Part shown: in pieces, positions 10,901 to 24,681 of the stretch | How the letters are laid out: the number at the start of each line of letters is the position of its first letter | Position numbering within the stretch: position 1 is the stretch's first letter | Assembly (NCBI RefSeq): GCF_000150955.2 | Contig: NC_011695.1 | Coordinates: forward strand, 334,584 to 398,583 | Direction: 5' to 3' | Origin: Phaeodactylum tricornutum CCAP 1055/1 | Lineage: Eukaryota > Bacillariophyta > Bacillariophyceae > Surirellales > Neidiaceae | Length of the DNA stretch: 64,000 nt | Made by a program: the position numbers and the translations under genes | The notes under the pieces: model-generated | What the model saw: only the letters and a program-made list of their open reading frames with translations | Database searches by the model: none | What the model was told of the DNA's origin: nothing

Positions 10901-13900
10901 GGAATAACTCAGCCTCCTTTAGTTGGTGTGACGGCGTTCTACTGTCCGCTATCAAAAAGGGAGACTGGGTGCTATTAGATGAATTAAACCTAGCGTCTCA
11001 GGCGGTGCTGGAAGGTCTGAACAGCTGTCTCGACCATAGAGCAAGTGTTTACATTCCGGAACTAGGTAGTTCTTTCAGATGTCCTGCGTCCTTCCGAATT
11101 TTTGCCGCACAGAACCCGTTGGCACAAGGTGGAGGGAGGAAAGGCCTTCCTAAGTCGTTTTTGAATCGGTTCACCAAGGTTTTTGTTGATTCTTTAACAG
11201 ACGACGATCTTCGCGTTATTTTGACAGCAAAATTTCCATCATTGGATGAAAAGCTCATCGACCGTGTGATTGCATTTAACAGTCGGATAAACTGTGATGT
11301 TGTTCAAGATCGCCTGTATGGTCAGTCCGGTGCACCGTGGGAGTTCAATTTGAGAGACGTTTTTCGATGGTGTGAGCTGCTACGATTTGATCTTTTCGGG
11401 CAAATATCAATTTCCCTTCCTCTGGTGCTTGCCCGAGACCTGTATTTTCAACGTTTCAGAGCACAACATGACCGGGAAATTGCGAAAGAACGTTATCTGT
11501 CAATCTTCGGATCCGTGGATCAGAAGGACCCCAGATGTAAACTAGCAACGACTCCGCTCGAAGTCCTTGTGGGTAGTGTCAGATTAGCACGGTTGCGAGG
11601 TCCGGATATCACACGCGGTCCCTATGTCGTAGAGAGTCCGCTTTCGCTCATTCACTTTCAAGCACTCGAAGCGGTAGCTCGATGCATTTCAAAAAATTGG
11701 CCTTGCCTACTTGTAGGGCCGGCGGTAGTGGGGAAGAGCTCGACAATTGGTTGCCTCGCCGAATTAACAGGGCGAAAGCTAGTCGAGATATGTCTGTCTC
11801 CATCCTCTGACGTTTCTGAGCTTGTGGGGTGCTTTGAGCAAGTTGATGGACTTGAGGACTACAGGGTAGCGTTCGCGTCTATCTGCCGTGTGGCTGAGGA
11901 ATATCTGCTGCTTGGCGGATCGGAGACTGAAAAAGTATGCGATTTACTCAATTCGATCCGATCGGCAGACGACGAAGTAGAGGGTATGCGTTTTGCGCAG
12001 CACATTGCGTCTCTGCTTTTTACAGAGCTCAGATCTAGAGTCGATCTGAACCCCATCGTATGGGATGATCTGGCGGCTTCTCGCGATCTTTTGCTCAATT
12101 ACAATGGAAAAATGTCAACGATAGGCGGTCACTTTGTTTGGAAAGACGGTATTCTTATCGAAGCGATGGAAAAGGGTTACTGGCTTCATTTAAAGCATGT
12201 CAACCTTTGCCCAGCTTCGGTGCTTGATCGTTTGAATTCTGTGATGGAACCAAATGGAAGTTTGTTGTTGGCAGAGTGCAGTTCAGCGGGGGAGGACGGA
12301 GGAACAAGGCATCGTCAAGTCCATTGCCACCCTGACTTTCGGATCTTTCTCTCTATGAATCCTGAATATGGGGAGGTTTCAAGGGCGATGCGGAACAGAT
12401 GCGTGGAGATAGCGTTGATGGACCACCCGGCTCTGGCATATGAGGGATCGTATGTTGATGCTATCAATCGACTACAGAGAATTGGACTCCGTTCACAGTT
12501 GCTGGCCGACACAATACTGAAGCGTTGTGAAACCAGCTCGCTGGTGGAATCGTGCGGGAAGGTGATGTGCCGCCTTCTGCTCCGCGGCGTCACCGGTTTC
12601 GATTCCATTGCATCGGCCACTGAGGTGATGCTAGGGAGTATAGAAAAGGATCACGATCCCTGGCTAGAAAAGGTTGATATTGAAGGAGCTTCATTTGACA
12701 GAATATTATCGTTTTCAGATATGAAGGGCCAATTCTTGTCGAATTCAATGAACACTGTTTCATGGGAAGGCCGAGCACTGGAAAAATTTCTATGCAAGAG
12801 AGGGACTCATTCCACGTTCTTTCCTTTAATCCATTCCCTCGGCGATCATCATATGGGAATCAGCGGACCCAACTTCATTCTGTTGCGGAATCATATGATT
12901 GCATTGTACCTTTGTAAATCGACAAACCTGGATATTTCTTTAAGAGCTTCGTTTCTCGATACATTCGACGGAAGCCTATCGGGCTCCCTCCACTTTGCTG
13001 CAAACTACATGATGCGGTTGCTTGGAGGACCGAATACGACTGAAAGCAAGATACGCTTTCCAGCAGAGGGGCGTTTTGACATGCAGCATTTTTTGTCCAT
13101 CGCTTTCAATAAAGTATATTTTCGTCGGATTCCTCAAACCCTAGTAGAGCAGGCCTGGTATCAAGAGCAAAGAAAGACTATTCGGAGCCGCAGCTTTGAA
13201 GGCAGCAGTGAGTTGTGCGCTTTGCAAGTATCGTTTCTGCTAAGTACCGGCCAAATTGACAGGAGCGAGGTCGTATGTCCCGTCACGCCACATCTGTACC
13301 CTTTCTTCAACGTATTGGACAATTTGATTGACCTGATTTATCAAGATCCTAGCAACGACTTCGGAGTTGCCCCAAAGATAGATGATGTCCTTCGTGACCG
13401 GGATGGCCTTTGGAATCTGACTAAAAACCTTGCCTTTTCATCGTCTAGAGTCGACTTCCTTTGCTTCGACGAAATTGACTTTATTGTTCAGTGGAAATGG
13501 CTTTGCGATAGCCTACAGCAAATGAGTAAGTTTGTAGGCAGTTTCGCAACTGACAATGGACAGGAACGACGGAAATTGTCTGCCCTTTCAGATGCCATCG
13601 AACGTGAGCTTTACTACGGTGGATCCGTACGCATATCTTGTTCAATTGCGAAGAGGTCAAACAAGCCTTTTGTACCGAAGACTACCGAAGGTTGGAATCT
13701 GAATATGCAGTCTCGTGATCTTGCTGAAAAATGCTCAATCTGGTCCCAGCGATGCGAAATTGCTGGAGAGCGTGTTGGAGACGAGTTATTGCTTGATGAC
13801 TTGGTACAACACCAGCATCCAGCTCTGTATGTCGACTCAGAAATGAAGGAACAGATTCTTGCTGTTATATCTATGTCGTATTTGGCGACGACTGGGGAGG

Positions 13901-16900
13901 CAGGTGATGATGGGCTTACCGAACGAAGAAATCTGAGCCGACAGGCCCTGACTGCTGTGCAGGCGCGTCTTTCTGTTGCGCGCAAGCATTTCGAGCAAAA
14001 TATTAATTTGGTACAGATGGACGGTCAGATTCATACAATAGATAATATGATGAGCGTCGATGATTTGAATGCCCTATCCGATGCTTCGGACAGTGTGCAG
14101 CAGCTCGCGAAAACCTTTTCCCAACGGCTAATGGAAAAGTTTGCTTATATGCAGATAGCCCCGTCTGCTGAGTACTGGTGCGAGCGACAAGAGCAGTTCC
14201 TTATTCGCTGGTTTTGCAAGCTTCTTTGTCAAGTCGAAGGTGATGTTTACTGTGATATTCAATTCCTGGCCGAGCCTATTCGTAAATTCCTCGACGTTGG
14301 CCTGCACCAAACTTTTTGGAACTTGGCGGACCTGCGACCATATCAGACACTCTTGTGGTCATTGGAAAAGAAAGAAAGCAGAGATCCCCGCTGGAGAAAA
14401 TTGTTGAAAAATCTTTTGCCGGTCATGACCTATAATGCATCAATCCGAGTCTGGTCTAATTGCACTGTTCATCTGAAAGGTATATCACAGCGGATTGAGT
14501 TTTCTAACATCAAAGAGACTTGCGTGCTTCGGGGTTCTAAGCAATCGGACCCCCAGGAGGAGGCTTTGGATGATCTCGATACGCTCGATGTGCCGACATC
14601 AACAGCTCTCTCATTGGTGGGTGGCTGCTTTACTGTCGTTCATAACGAGGCTAAATACTTGCCATTCTCTACGATTGAAAACCATCAAGCGAGAGTAAAG
14701 CAGTCGGAGGCGCTGGTCGGAATTTTTACAATCGTCGCCAATGGGATCGCGGATACTTTTTTCCCTTACGAACTATTTTACCTCTTTTTGGAGACAGTGC
14801 ATTCGTTGAAGAATTCTTTTTCTTCGGACGACTTCGTAGCTTTAAATGCTATTCTTCGAAACCCAACTTTATGGAATTCATCGCAATGTGGTGATCTTCG
14901 ACGTATTTTAATTTTGTCGTCAAATGAGCTCTTTTTGGATTTGGTCGACCCCTTGGTCATGCCGCTTTTCGACTTGTTGCGGAGAAGCAGGAGTTGTCAG
15001 TCTTCCGAAACAACCGGATATGGTGAGGCATTGATACAATTGGGTCTTTTGCGTTTCCATCTGCTTCTTCCCGATTCTCCTTTGGACCCTGCTCGAGAAC
15101 CAGAAGCAAAGGTTCGTGCCTTGAAAATCTCAAAGGATCGATTGAAAATTGAACGATGTGCTATTCAAATGGATTCTGGACTTCAATGTGGAGATTTCTG
15201 TCCCTCCCATGAAAGAACGAAAGAGATAGATGGACAACTTGATTTGATCAAGGCACTGCACTCGAAGCACGTAGACAGGATTGTGAGCCGACCCGTCGAT
15301 GCTCCATCTTTCGTTGGACTATATCGAGAAACAAATGAAGGAGCGAGGCGATTCTTATCCGTAGCTGCAGTACACGCTCTAATGCATCTGAGATCAAGTG
15401 ACTTTTCCAGTGCTTCATCGGTTCAAACGATCGCAAATTGGCAGAGTACTACAGAAGCATTTTGCGAGCGTATTCTATCGACATATGCAGTCTTCGAAGA
15501 TGTCGTAGTCCCTCTTATTGACTGCGTTGCCATGGTGAACCGTGGTCTGAAGCTGTTTTTCAGGCCTACAAGGGATTCTCCATCTGGTAAAGCAGATCTG
15601 GCTGTGGCTTTCAAATTTGCTCTGACTTTTCCAGTCAGTGACTACGATTCAGTGTTCGATAGCGCACATCTCATGCTTCGGTCCGTTCGACTGAAGTCTG
15701 TAAATGCCCACCGTGAGCTTGCAATTTCCATACTCTCGCACCTAGTTTCGAGGAGGCGGGTTGCCGGCTTTGATAGGAGGTCATTACTCTTATGGAATCA
15801 TGTTGTTCGACTGGTAGCGGAAGATGAAACGGTCGACAACGCCAGTCTCCCAAAGTCAGACGAAGAATTGGAAGAAATTGAATTCAGAAGACAATTTCCT
15901 GACCATTCCCTTGACTTCCAAAGTCTTGTGCAACACTCTGACGAGGAAGAGAGAGATCGAGAAAACCTATCAAATAGTGAGTCCCCCGCGATCTCAACTC
16001 TTTTCCGAGAGGAATTCAAAGTCATCCTTTATTCCCTTCATCGTGATATGTTCTATGCTAAGACGGGTATGACAGATGAGAGTGATCGAGTGAAGTCCTT
16101 TCGTCTTCAGTACGGAACCGCTTTCCTTTTGCACCGCGCCGCAGCCGTAGAGAATAGCAATTCACTCGGAGCTGCTGGTCATATAGTCGCTCTTGCGCTT
16201 GCAACACCTTCTTTTAAAGGAACGTTTGTGGGTGAGCAGTCTGATTACCGCCGCGGGCATGTTTACGATTTTCACAAAGATCCGAACCCAGTGGAAGCCC
16301 TGAAATCTTGCGAACCGCTCTTAAGCCTTCAAGCTCGAGTATCGCAGCTTCTGACGGCTTTTCCGGGCAACGAAATTTTGCTCGCCATCGCGAGGGTGAT
16401 CGATAGGCTAAAAAGATTTGATCTGTCGGTTGTCCCTCTGGGAAAACTCTTGCGAGGGATGGAGCTTCTCCTTAGACAGTCGCAAGACTGGGAGCAGCAT
16501 GCTAGCGAGCGCGTTCAACTCGGCGACTCCCTTCGATCTGTTAGCGAAACAGTCGCTAGATGGCGAAAGGCGGAACTCTTTAGCTGGTCTAGTCTATTGA
16601 CCAACCGAGAAGCGCAATTTCAGAGGAATGCCCACGGGCACTGGTATAAGCTCTACCGCTTGTTTATGATTGATCCTTGCGATGACACTCTCGGTTCGGC
16701 AGAGTCAACAAGGATTAACAGTCTAGATAGATCCACACCGGCATGGCTTTGGAAAGGAGTCAATTTTGAAGGAATCCGATTGACCCCCGCGAAAACCCCC
16801 TTTGGAACTTTGTCGGAGCTCGTCAAAGCGCTGGACACTTTCATTCTTACTTCCCCGTTGGGTGAAGTTGGCACGAGACTCGGCATGATTGAAAATTTTG

Positions 16901-19900
16901 CAATGGAAAAACGTGCCGAGTATCTGCATATGTCAGCGGGTGTCGAGTGCTTGCATCTCGCGCGTACTCTTTCGTCTCTTTGGGCGTACTACCACCAATT
17001 CACCGCATTCTTTCTAACAAAGATATCAGAAAAGAGGCGACCTCTCGAAAAGCGATTACATGAAGAAGCTAAGCTTGCGAAGTGGGACGAGCAATCATAT
17101 TATGCACTTTCGGAGTCCACTGAAAAAAATTACAGAAAGCTAATGCGAATTCTTCGAGAATACGACGAGGTATTGCACATAAACGTTGGTGTTATCCTCG
17201 AGGACGAATTGTATAAGGGTATTGGTCAAGACACAGACACGACTCGACCGACAACGTCTATTCCTGGAGAAGCGGAATTATTTCCTTTTTGTCCGGGAAT
17301 ATCGAAAGACCAGGAAGTATGCATATGCCCAAAAACTTGGCCGGCTGTCGACCCAAAAAGATCGTGGACAAATGTCGTGGGGTTTGCTGTTCCTGTAGAA
17401 CAGAGGTCGATTTTGGTTTCTAAATACCTAACGAAGATGTTCAAGCTTCACATCACTGAAAGAACAAACCCTGAATCATGGGGTAGTATGGGTGCCCAGG
17501 AAGCATCCCATCTGTCCTTAAGCATTTTCGATCGGATCCAGCGACTAAGATCTGAAAAGACGACCCGTCCCATGAAAGAAAGGGCGGTGACAGATCTTCT
17601 TAAGGAGCTTAAACGACAAGGATATGCCAGCACGAAATGGTCAATACCGAAAGAAATCCAACAGGTAGAATCAATTTTTCAGCTACCTTCCTTGTTATCG
17701 GAACAACGGGGTATCGGAGAGAACGAGCTTATCTACCTTCAAAATGCTGAAGAATATTACCAGAAGTGCCTCTTAGAGGCGAATCGACTGCGGTCTGAAA
17801 TCACGATGATGGGTAGTAGACACCTCACCCAAAGGCAACTGGACATCTTCCTCAGTTCAGGGGAACACGGCCTGCTGCTTCTAGCGCAACAGCGAGGCGT
17901 TCTAAGTAGCATAATCATTGACCGGCGCCACCTGCAAGTGAATGTCAATACCCTTTCGGAAGTGACATCGAGCTTACCTACGGGGCAAACATACCTCAAT
18001 AAGATGGTGAAAGACTTGACGATGAAAATAGCAGCATCATCTGAATGTATGGCCCAAACTGCACTAGTCCTTCGAGCGCGCTCTCACTTGACCTCTCGTG
18101 AAGATGTTCGTAGCTGGACACGAGACAGGACTGTTTCTATGCTAGACCTCGGGTCTAGGCTAGTAAAACGACGTATTTTCGGAGGTCCGCTTGTGCTGGA
18201 CCGACTGCTTGTGCAAATCCATGAGACAAAAACAGAGCTCCGCTCTGCGTTAACACTTTTGGAGGACTGCAGATACGATTGTATGCGTCATGGTTTTCTG
18301 CCGGTGGACAGTCTTGACACGTGCAAGAAGGCTCTTGATTTGGCTGTGGAACAGGCCGCTCGCTGCCACGAACAAGTGACACTAAGGGATGTGGAAAATC
18401 CTTTGTCTTTCTTGCCCCGGTTCGTGGAGGCTCATTCTCAAGCAGTCGAGGCTGCTCTTTTCGCCGTCCAAGCTGTTGTAGGCAACATCGACGGGCAAGA
18501 CGTCTCCCCTTCTATTTGGGACTGTCACAGGTCTGCCATTGCTGAATGGTCCTCTGTGAACACGAACAGGCTAAGTGACAGACTTTTTGAAGTGTTGAAT
18601 CAACTACGATTAGTTCATGATATAAACGGACTTGATCATGAGCAGCAACAGATTTGTGTCGGACTAGCAACAGATCTAAGCTTTCTTTTTGCGGAGGCCA
18701 TGCGCATATTAGACGACCGGCTTGTCCAGTTTCTTCGGTTCCATCGAGAGGCTGCAAAGCTCCACTATGTTCTTTTGCGAATCTTCCGTACCCTTTGCGC
18801 CAAAGGCTATTGTTCCGACAAGACAAAGGATGGTGAGGAAGAAGGCGAAGGCGAAGCATCTGGAATGACCTTTGAAGACGACAAGGATGGAACAGGCATG
18901 GGCGAAGGCGAAGGGAAACGCGATGTAACAGATGAAATCGAAAACGAAGAGCAGTTGCTGGGATTAAAGAACGAGGCGCAAAACGAGGAAAAGAATTCGG
19001 AGGAAAAGGGCTCTAAGCAATTGGACGAAGAGGAGGCCGAGAAAGGAATGGAAATGGAGGCAGACTTCAATGGGGAAATGTATGACATGCCTGACCCGAC
19101 TCCTGATGTCCGCGACAATGATGAAGAGGACACTAAAGAGGAGCTCGATCGCGAGATGGGAGAGGAAGGTGGTGCAAACGAAGAAGTCATCGATGAAAAG
19201 ATGTGGAATGATAGTGACAATGACGAGGATCAAGGAGATGCTCAGGATGAGAAGTTGGAAAAGGATAGTGGTGTGGAAGGCGGGGCCGCGGGAGATGAAT
19301 TGACCACGAAAGACGATACTAAAGGGAAGGAAGAGAAGGAAGCTCCACAGTCGGGTGATTCACATAAGGATCAAGCAAACGACGATCCACAAGAAGACGA
19401 GACGACAGCGGAAATGGTGAACGAGGATTCAGATGACCGGTACGAAGACAACCATGGCGTGAATGTCAGGGATGAAAAACTTTCGGATGAAAAGCCAGAC
19501 GAGCAGCAAATGGAACTGGATGACAATCTAGAGCTGGATGACGGATCACCCGAGGGGAACGAAGGCGATCAAAGTTCTGAAGAGACTATCGAAGACGTTG
19601 AAAACGACGACGCACTTAACAAAGAAAACGACAATCCGGGCAATGACGTTGCCGCTGACGAACAATTAAGTGAAGAAAATGTTGAAGCAGAAGACCTCGA
19701 TACCAATGCAATTAGGGCAGAAAATGCCATTCCTGATGAAGTAAACGATGAAGAGCCAGAAGACGATTCGAATCCTGATATGCAGCCCCCCAGCCAGATG
19801 GCCCGGGAGCCTACGGACTCGAATGAAGGTCTAGGCGTGCGCGCACAAGATGGCACGGACGCAGTCCAAGACGACACTAGGGAGGACGATGACGCTGGTG

Positions 19901-21513
19901 GTGATGGCAAAGGCGAAGAGGAAGAGGTAAACGGTCAAGATACCCAGGCTTCCGAGATGGAGCCGTCTGGTGCGGGTGGTAGCAGCTCTGGGGCCAACCA
20001 AGGCCAAGGTTTGACAAATGAGGGACAAAATTGGGACACGAGTCAGCCTTTCGACGAGATTCCCAATCCACTCAAGAACCCAGGAGATGCCACAAAATAC
20101 TGGCACCGAAGACTGAACATTGTCCAACCGGAAGGCAGCAATGATGAATTGCTTGAAATAAATGACCAACTTGAACAGCAGAAGACGAATGAAAACGCTC
20201 AAGGGGACTTTGAATACGTCGGCGAGAACCAGCAGGGCACCACACAAGCCTTAGGGGAAGTAGAAGACACGGAAGCTATGGATTTAGACGAAATTGAAGC
20301 GGAGGTGCAAGGCGAAAGCGTCCTCGAAAAGGAACCCCAAAGGACCGTCACCGACGAGAAATCACAGGAAAAGCGCAGGTCTCAAACGAACAAAGATCGT
20401 GGTCCAACTGCAACAAAGGACGAGAACGCCCCAAATGACAATGAGGATACCATGGACGAAGACGGAAATGACTTCGTCGACCGAGACGAAGCTAGCGGCG
20501 AAAATGTCAACGAGAACGATAGCGAGCAACATGCGACTGGCAATCAGGTTATGGCGGACTTGTCCCAGCTCCAAGTACAGGATGACTCGGTCGCTCTAGA
20601 AATTTATCGTGATACAATTGTTGAAGAAAGCGTCTTGACGGGTGCCTCACTGGCTGACCAGGACGCGGCCCGGGCGCAATGGAGCATGATTGTGGGGAAT
20701 ACGCATAGTTTGTCACGCCGCTTGTGCGAAAAGCTCCGTCTAGTGTTGGAACCCCTTGTGGCCTCCAAACTTCGTGGAGATTATCGGACAGGCAAACGCA
20801 TTAACATGAAACGTGTGATTGGCTATGTGGCGAGTGGTTACCGTAAGGATAAAATCTGGTTGCGTCGGACGAAACCGGCAAAACGAGATTACCGGATTCT
20901 GCTGGCTGTGGACGACTCGGAAAGTATGAAAGCTGGCGCTGGTGATATAGCCTTACACGCCTTGGCTACCTTGGCCAACGGAATGGGGCAGTTGGATGTC
21001 GGTGAATTGGGCGTGGCGAGTTTTGGCAATGAAATGCGACTACTTCACGACTTCCACCAACCCTTTACTGCGGAAAGTGGGGCCAATGTGGTTCGGAACT
21101 TTACGTTTGCTCAACCGCGAACTCGGACAGCACTGTGCGTAGAAAGTGCGCTACAAGCGCTTGATGCCGCGGGGGGCAACTCATCGATGCAACTGGTCTT
21201 TCTGATCAGTGATGGTCGGATTGAACGGGATAGTAGGGAAACGTTGCGACGGTTGATTCGTGAAATGATGGAACGCAATATCTTGTTGGCCATGGTTATT
21301 GTGGAGAGCAGCGCAAACGCTCGGAGTAGTAGCATTGTGAATATGAAGGAAGTCTCCTTCGAAAACGGCAAACCCAAAGTCAAGTCTTTCATCGAAGATT
21401 ATCCTTTTCCATACTATATTGTCTTGAACGATATGCAGACTTTGCCGGAAGTTTTGGGTGACGCCTTGCGACAGTGGTTTGAGATGCTTTTACGTCTGCA
21501 GACCAAATCGTGA
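4901..21513 (+). CDS. MDN1: Midasin, dynein-like AAA ATPase of 60S ribosome assembly
   Basis: Two exons, 4901-9314 and 9386-21513, with a 71-nt GT-AG intron, give about 5,513 aa, slightly longer than yeast Mdn1/Rea1. Six AAA+ modules follow one another, with Walker A motifs GPAGSGKS (~res 390), GETGCGKT (~739), GPTSAGKT (~1169), GDTGCGKT (~1471, split by the intron), GSPGVGKT (~1927) and GPAVVGKS (~2249). Walker B-like motifs such as WVLLDEINLA and WVILDELNLA also occur. A very long helical linker leads to an Asp/Glu-rich region (~4619-5197). The C-terminal MIDAS/VWA domain has the metal motif DDSES (~5314). Midasin removes assembly factors (Ytm1, Rsa4) from pre-60S particles in the nucleolus and nucleoplasm; this is family knowledge. 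The frame is open further 5' of 4901 but the first ATG is at 4901. The AAA6 Walker A is the least canonical (PAVVGKS). Confidence 0.97.
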
Positions 21514-21892
21514 TCAAGAATTTAAAGAAGGGACCGCAAACTGTGTACCTGCCAATAGGTAGCTAAAAATTATAACGTAACCAAACTAGTATAAATGTAT
21601 GGTACATTGGAAATAGTTGTCTCTTCTACCATTTTGCGCCTAGTCCCACAAATTGGATGGAGCGACGGACTGGCGTCGGCCGGTACTTCACTTCATTTCG
21701 CTCATAACCCGATTTCTCGCCACGCAAGATTGTCAGGGTTTCGAGACCTACCGGTGTTCGTCGGGATGGAATATGTTGACCCTGAAATGTGGCCATGAAG
21801 ACGACTGACTGTTAGCGAGTACTGTGTCGGTAAAATTTTCAATTTTCGCCATCTCCTCGTATCACTTTCTTCTTTCAAACATTCCAGACACA
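21514..21892. other. Spacer between MDN1 and the RlmN-like gene
   Basis: A 379-bp spacer between two genes on the same strand. It holds a TATA-like AGTATAAATG near 21589-21598 and a pyrimidine-rich stretch just before the RlmN ATG. I see no gene here. Confidence 0.3.
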
Positions 21893-23727
21893 ATGGTAGC
21901 CCCTCTCCCTTCTCCATACGACAGCAAAACTGGTTCCGGTAGCGTACGGCGTCGCCGGAAAGCGCCCTTTCCCAACTCGATTCTCGATCGGCGTGCCCTG
22001 GTGCAAGCCTTGGAAGACCGGAATCTGATGATTTCTCCTTTCCACATCACAGCCTTTTACGCGGCACTCCATCGCCAGCACTATCCCGATCTTCCTACCT
22101 TTGTAGCGAACTACTACAAATTTGAAAATGGGGAGACCTCCTCGGGCCCGACTGTGGTGCGGCCGTTGAAGAATCGCGTCTCCACTAAAAAGAATCGGAA
22201 CAAGTCGCAGCTGCCCCGCAAATTCCTGGACTTTCTGCAAGAAGACGCCCAAAGCAGTGGATTTGTTACGGTGACTTCCCGCATTGAGTTTGCCCAAACC
22301 TCCGCCGATCGGTCCACCACGAAGCTGGCTGTACAACTGCACGACGGACAGTTGGTCGAATCGGTCTTGATGCGTTACGTTTCGACGGCTACAAGCAACA
22401 ACTCCCGGGCCTCGCTCTGCGTGAGTAGTCAGTGCGGCTGTGCCATGGGTTGCACCTTTTGTGCCACCGGTACCATGGGACTGTCGGGAAATTTGACGGC
22501 GGGCGAGATTTTGGAACAAATCGTGCATGCCGACGCGCTGCTCGCCGACGAATGGCAACAAATGCAACAGAAAGACGGGTTGGAAAACAAAGAAAATAGT
22601 GACGACGGGACGGACATTTCTCAAATTTCCCAACAGCCTTTGCCTAAGCTAGATCTTGTGCGAAATGTGGTACGTGTTGGCCATTCGTGGCTGCGAGAAT
22701 TTGATACTTGTGGAATATCTGGATTGGGTCCTAATCAGCATGTATTTGAATTACATTACATTAGGTTTTCATGGGCATGGGAGAACCACTGGACAACTAC
22801 AGCAATGTAGTAGAAGCCTGTCGAGCCCTGATTGATCGCCAGCGTTGGAATCTGGCGCACGGCAGGGTTACGGTCAGTACGGTCGGATTGGTGTCACAGA
22901 TTCGGAAACTCACGGCGGAACTGCCCGAAGTAAGTCTAGCCTTGTCCTTGCATGCTCCGAACCAGCAAGATCGCCAGGCTATTGTCCCCACGGCCAAGCA
23001 CTATCCGTTAGAAGATTTGATTGACGCATTAGATCAACATATGATGGCATATCTCCAAAAGAGGACAAACCGTGGCAATGGAACGAGCGGCTCATCCCGT
23101 CACTATACTGCAGCCGAACGAATTAAGGAAAGTACGCGACGGAGAGCCATGATTGAATACGTCATGTTGGAAGGTCCCACCTCGACATTGGAATGTGCCC
23201 ATCAGTTGGGGAAGCTGTGCGAGAATCGTCATTTGGTCGTCAATCTCATTCCCTACAATCAGACCAATGTACGGGACGTATTGCGCTGCCCAAGCCGCGA
23301 ACACATGGAAGAATTCCGGGAAATTGTGGCATCGTACGGGTCTTTCTGCACTATTCGCAAGACTATGGGAGCCGATATCGACAGCGCTTGTGGACAGCTT
23401 ATCACGCTCCGCGAAAACAAGCAATCGCAAAATGAACACAACGCGAAGGGTGACGTTAAAGATATTGAAGATGGTGGCAGCGGATGCGGAGGAGGAACAA
23501 AACAACAGGCATTAGCTACATCCTCAGGAGGGTCCGTGAGGCGTAAAGTTGAAGTAGCTGAGGTATTGGGAAAAGGACAGCTATCTGACCACTCCGCATG
23601 TAGCCATACAGAACAAGGAGTCAATTTGGAAGCTTGGATTAGACCCTTGGCTCTCGCTACAACTTTGGCTGGAAGCTGTTTTATGATATCTATTGCGCTC
23701 GCTATACGCCAACGCAGGCGACAATAA
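21893..23727 (+). CDS. rlmN: RlmN-type radical SAM RNA adenine C2-methyltransferase with C-terminal membrane tail
   Basis: Two exons, 21893-22669 and 22765-23727, with a 95-nt intron (GTACGT...TTAG), give 579 aa. The RlmN/Cfr core is intact. The [4Fe-4S] motif is CAMGCTFC. The preceding Cys of the disulfide pair lies in SLCVSSQCG. GEPLDNY (SAM-binding GxMGEP region) is encoded directly after the intron. The methyl-carrying Cys lies in DIDSACGQL near the C-terminus. RlmN methylates A2503 of 23S rRNA and A37 of tRNAs. Beyond the core there is about 100 aa of extra sequence ending in one hydrophobic segment (LALATTLAGSCFMISIAL) and a basic end (RQRRRQ), resembling a tail anchor. No plastid or mitochondrial presequence is obvious (MVAPLPSPYDSK). 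The ATG at 21893 (ACACAATGG) is used because upstream the frame has only GTG. Confidence 0.92.
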
Positions 23728-23917
23728 GAAACGAGTCAGACTGGATGTATTGATAGCACTTCTGTATGGTAGCGCTAGTATGTTGGTTTGTTTTATGAGT
23801 TTTTGGTAGTTGTCCAAAGGGTCGAAATGTGACCGCTTTCTCGCTAGGACGCTTCAGCGGACGTCGAATTCAGGCTAGTTTGGGAGAGAACCTCGTCGTG
23901 TTGCGTGCTTCCCTCAC

Positions 23918-24681
23918 TCAGACGGAAACCGGAATCGCCTCCACGACTCCAATCTTACGCCGCTTATTGGAAATCTGGACCGGCGAAATACACGGCATGC
24001 GCATACAATCAGCTTGGATTGTTATTTGCGGAACTTCCATAAAATGGTGGTACTGCGGCATTCCTCGGTAGAAAGCGGGTTGGTAAGAAGAATGGGCGTA
24101 GATGGGTCGAGGGTGCTGAATTTGTACAGAGGCTGATGCAGCAGTGGTGGCTCGTTCTTCACGTTCCTTTTGAATTTTGTGCAAATGACGACGACGAAGC
24201 AGCTTGCGTCGAATGAAAAATGTATTCGACTGATCGCTTTGGTTCCCATGTTCTACGAGGTTAAGGAAGACATGAGCAACTGCTGTTGATTGATTTCTAA
24301 AAGAAACATATGAGAAATGTTTAACATACCTGCTGCCCCAACAGAATGGCTCGGGCGACCCAGTAGTTGATCAAGAAGTAAGGACCCCAAAAGTGGACCC
24401 TTGGAATTGTCGACAGCAGCCTTGGGCACTTCGAGCGCCACCCCTCCCATGCTCTGCTGATGCTTAAATTCCCCTGAAGAAGTCAACTCTTGGTCACGGC
24501 TCCGTACACAACGATTTTTGGTTTTGTCGATGCCGACCTCCGATCCAACCGAAGGACGGTGACAGCAGGCTTCAAAAAGATCCAGCAAACTGCGCGGTCG
24601 CAACGGCACAACCACGGCGAAACGATCGGTTCGAGGATCGTGGTAAACCTTCCGAAGGTTGTTGTTGGTGTAGTGATTCAT
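23918..24681 (-). CDS. Hypothetical protein, two-exon model
   Basis: I do not recognise this protein. Exon 1 is 24681-24330 and exon 2 is 24282-23918, joined by a 47-nt intron (donor GTATGT, acceptor CAACAG), giving 238 aa. The N-terminus reads MNHYTNNNLRKVYHDP and is followed by a Leu-rich helical stretch (RPRSLLDLFEACC). A basic, probably helical segment (RRKLLRRRHLHKIQKEREER) sits in exon 2. The C-terminal part is rich in Tyr, His, Pro and Met. Basic clusters (NKRRK) would suit a nuclear protein, but that is weak inference. The 3' end lies 191 bp from the convergent RlmN gene. An alternative acceptor 15 nt further upstream would lead to an early stop, so the chosen one is preferred. Confidence 0.5.

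Noticed and set aside
19569-19910. Ser/Ala-rich minus-strand open frames in 18.8-20.6 kb
   Set aside because: They are the mirror of the Asp/Glu-rich region of midasin (GAA/GAC/GAT codons read as Ser/Phe/Val/Ile).
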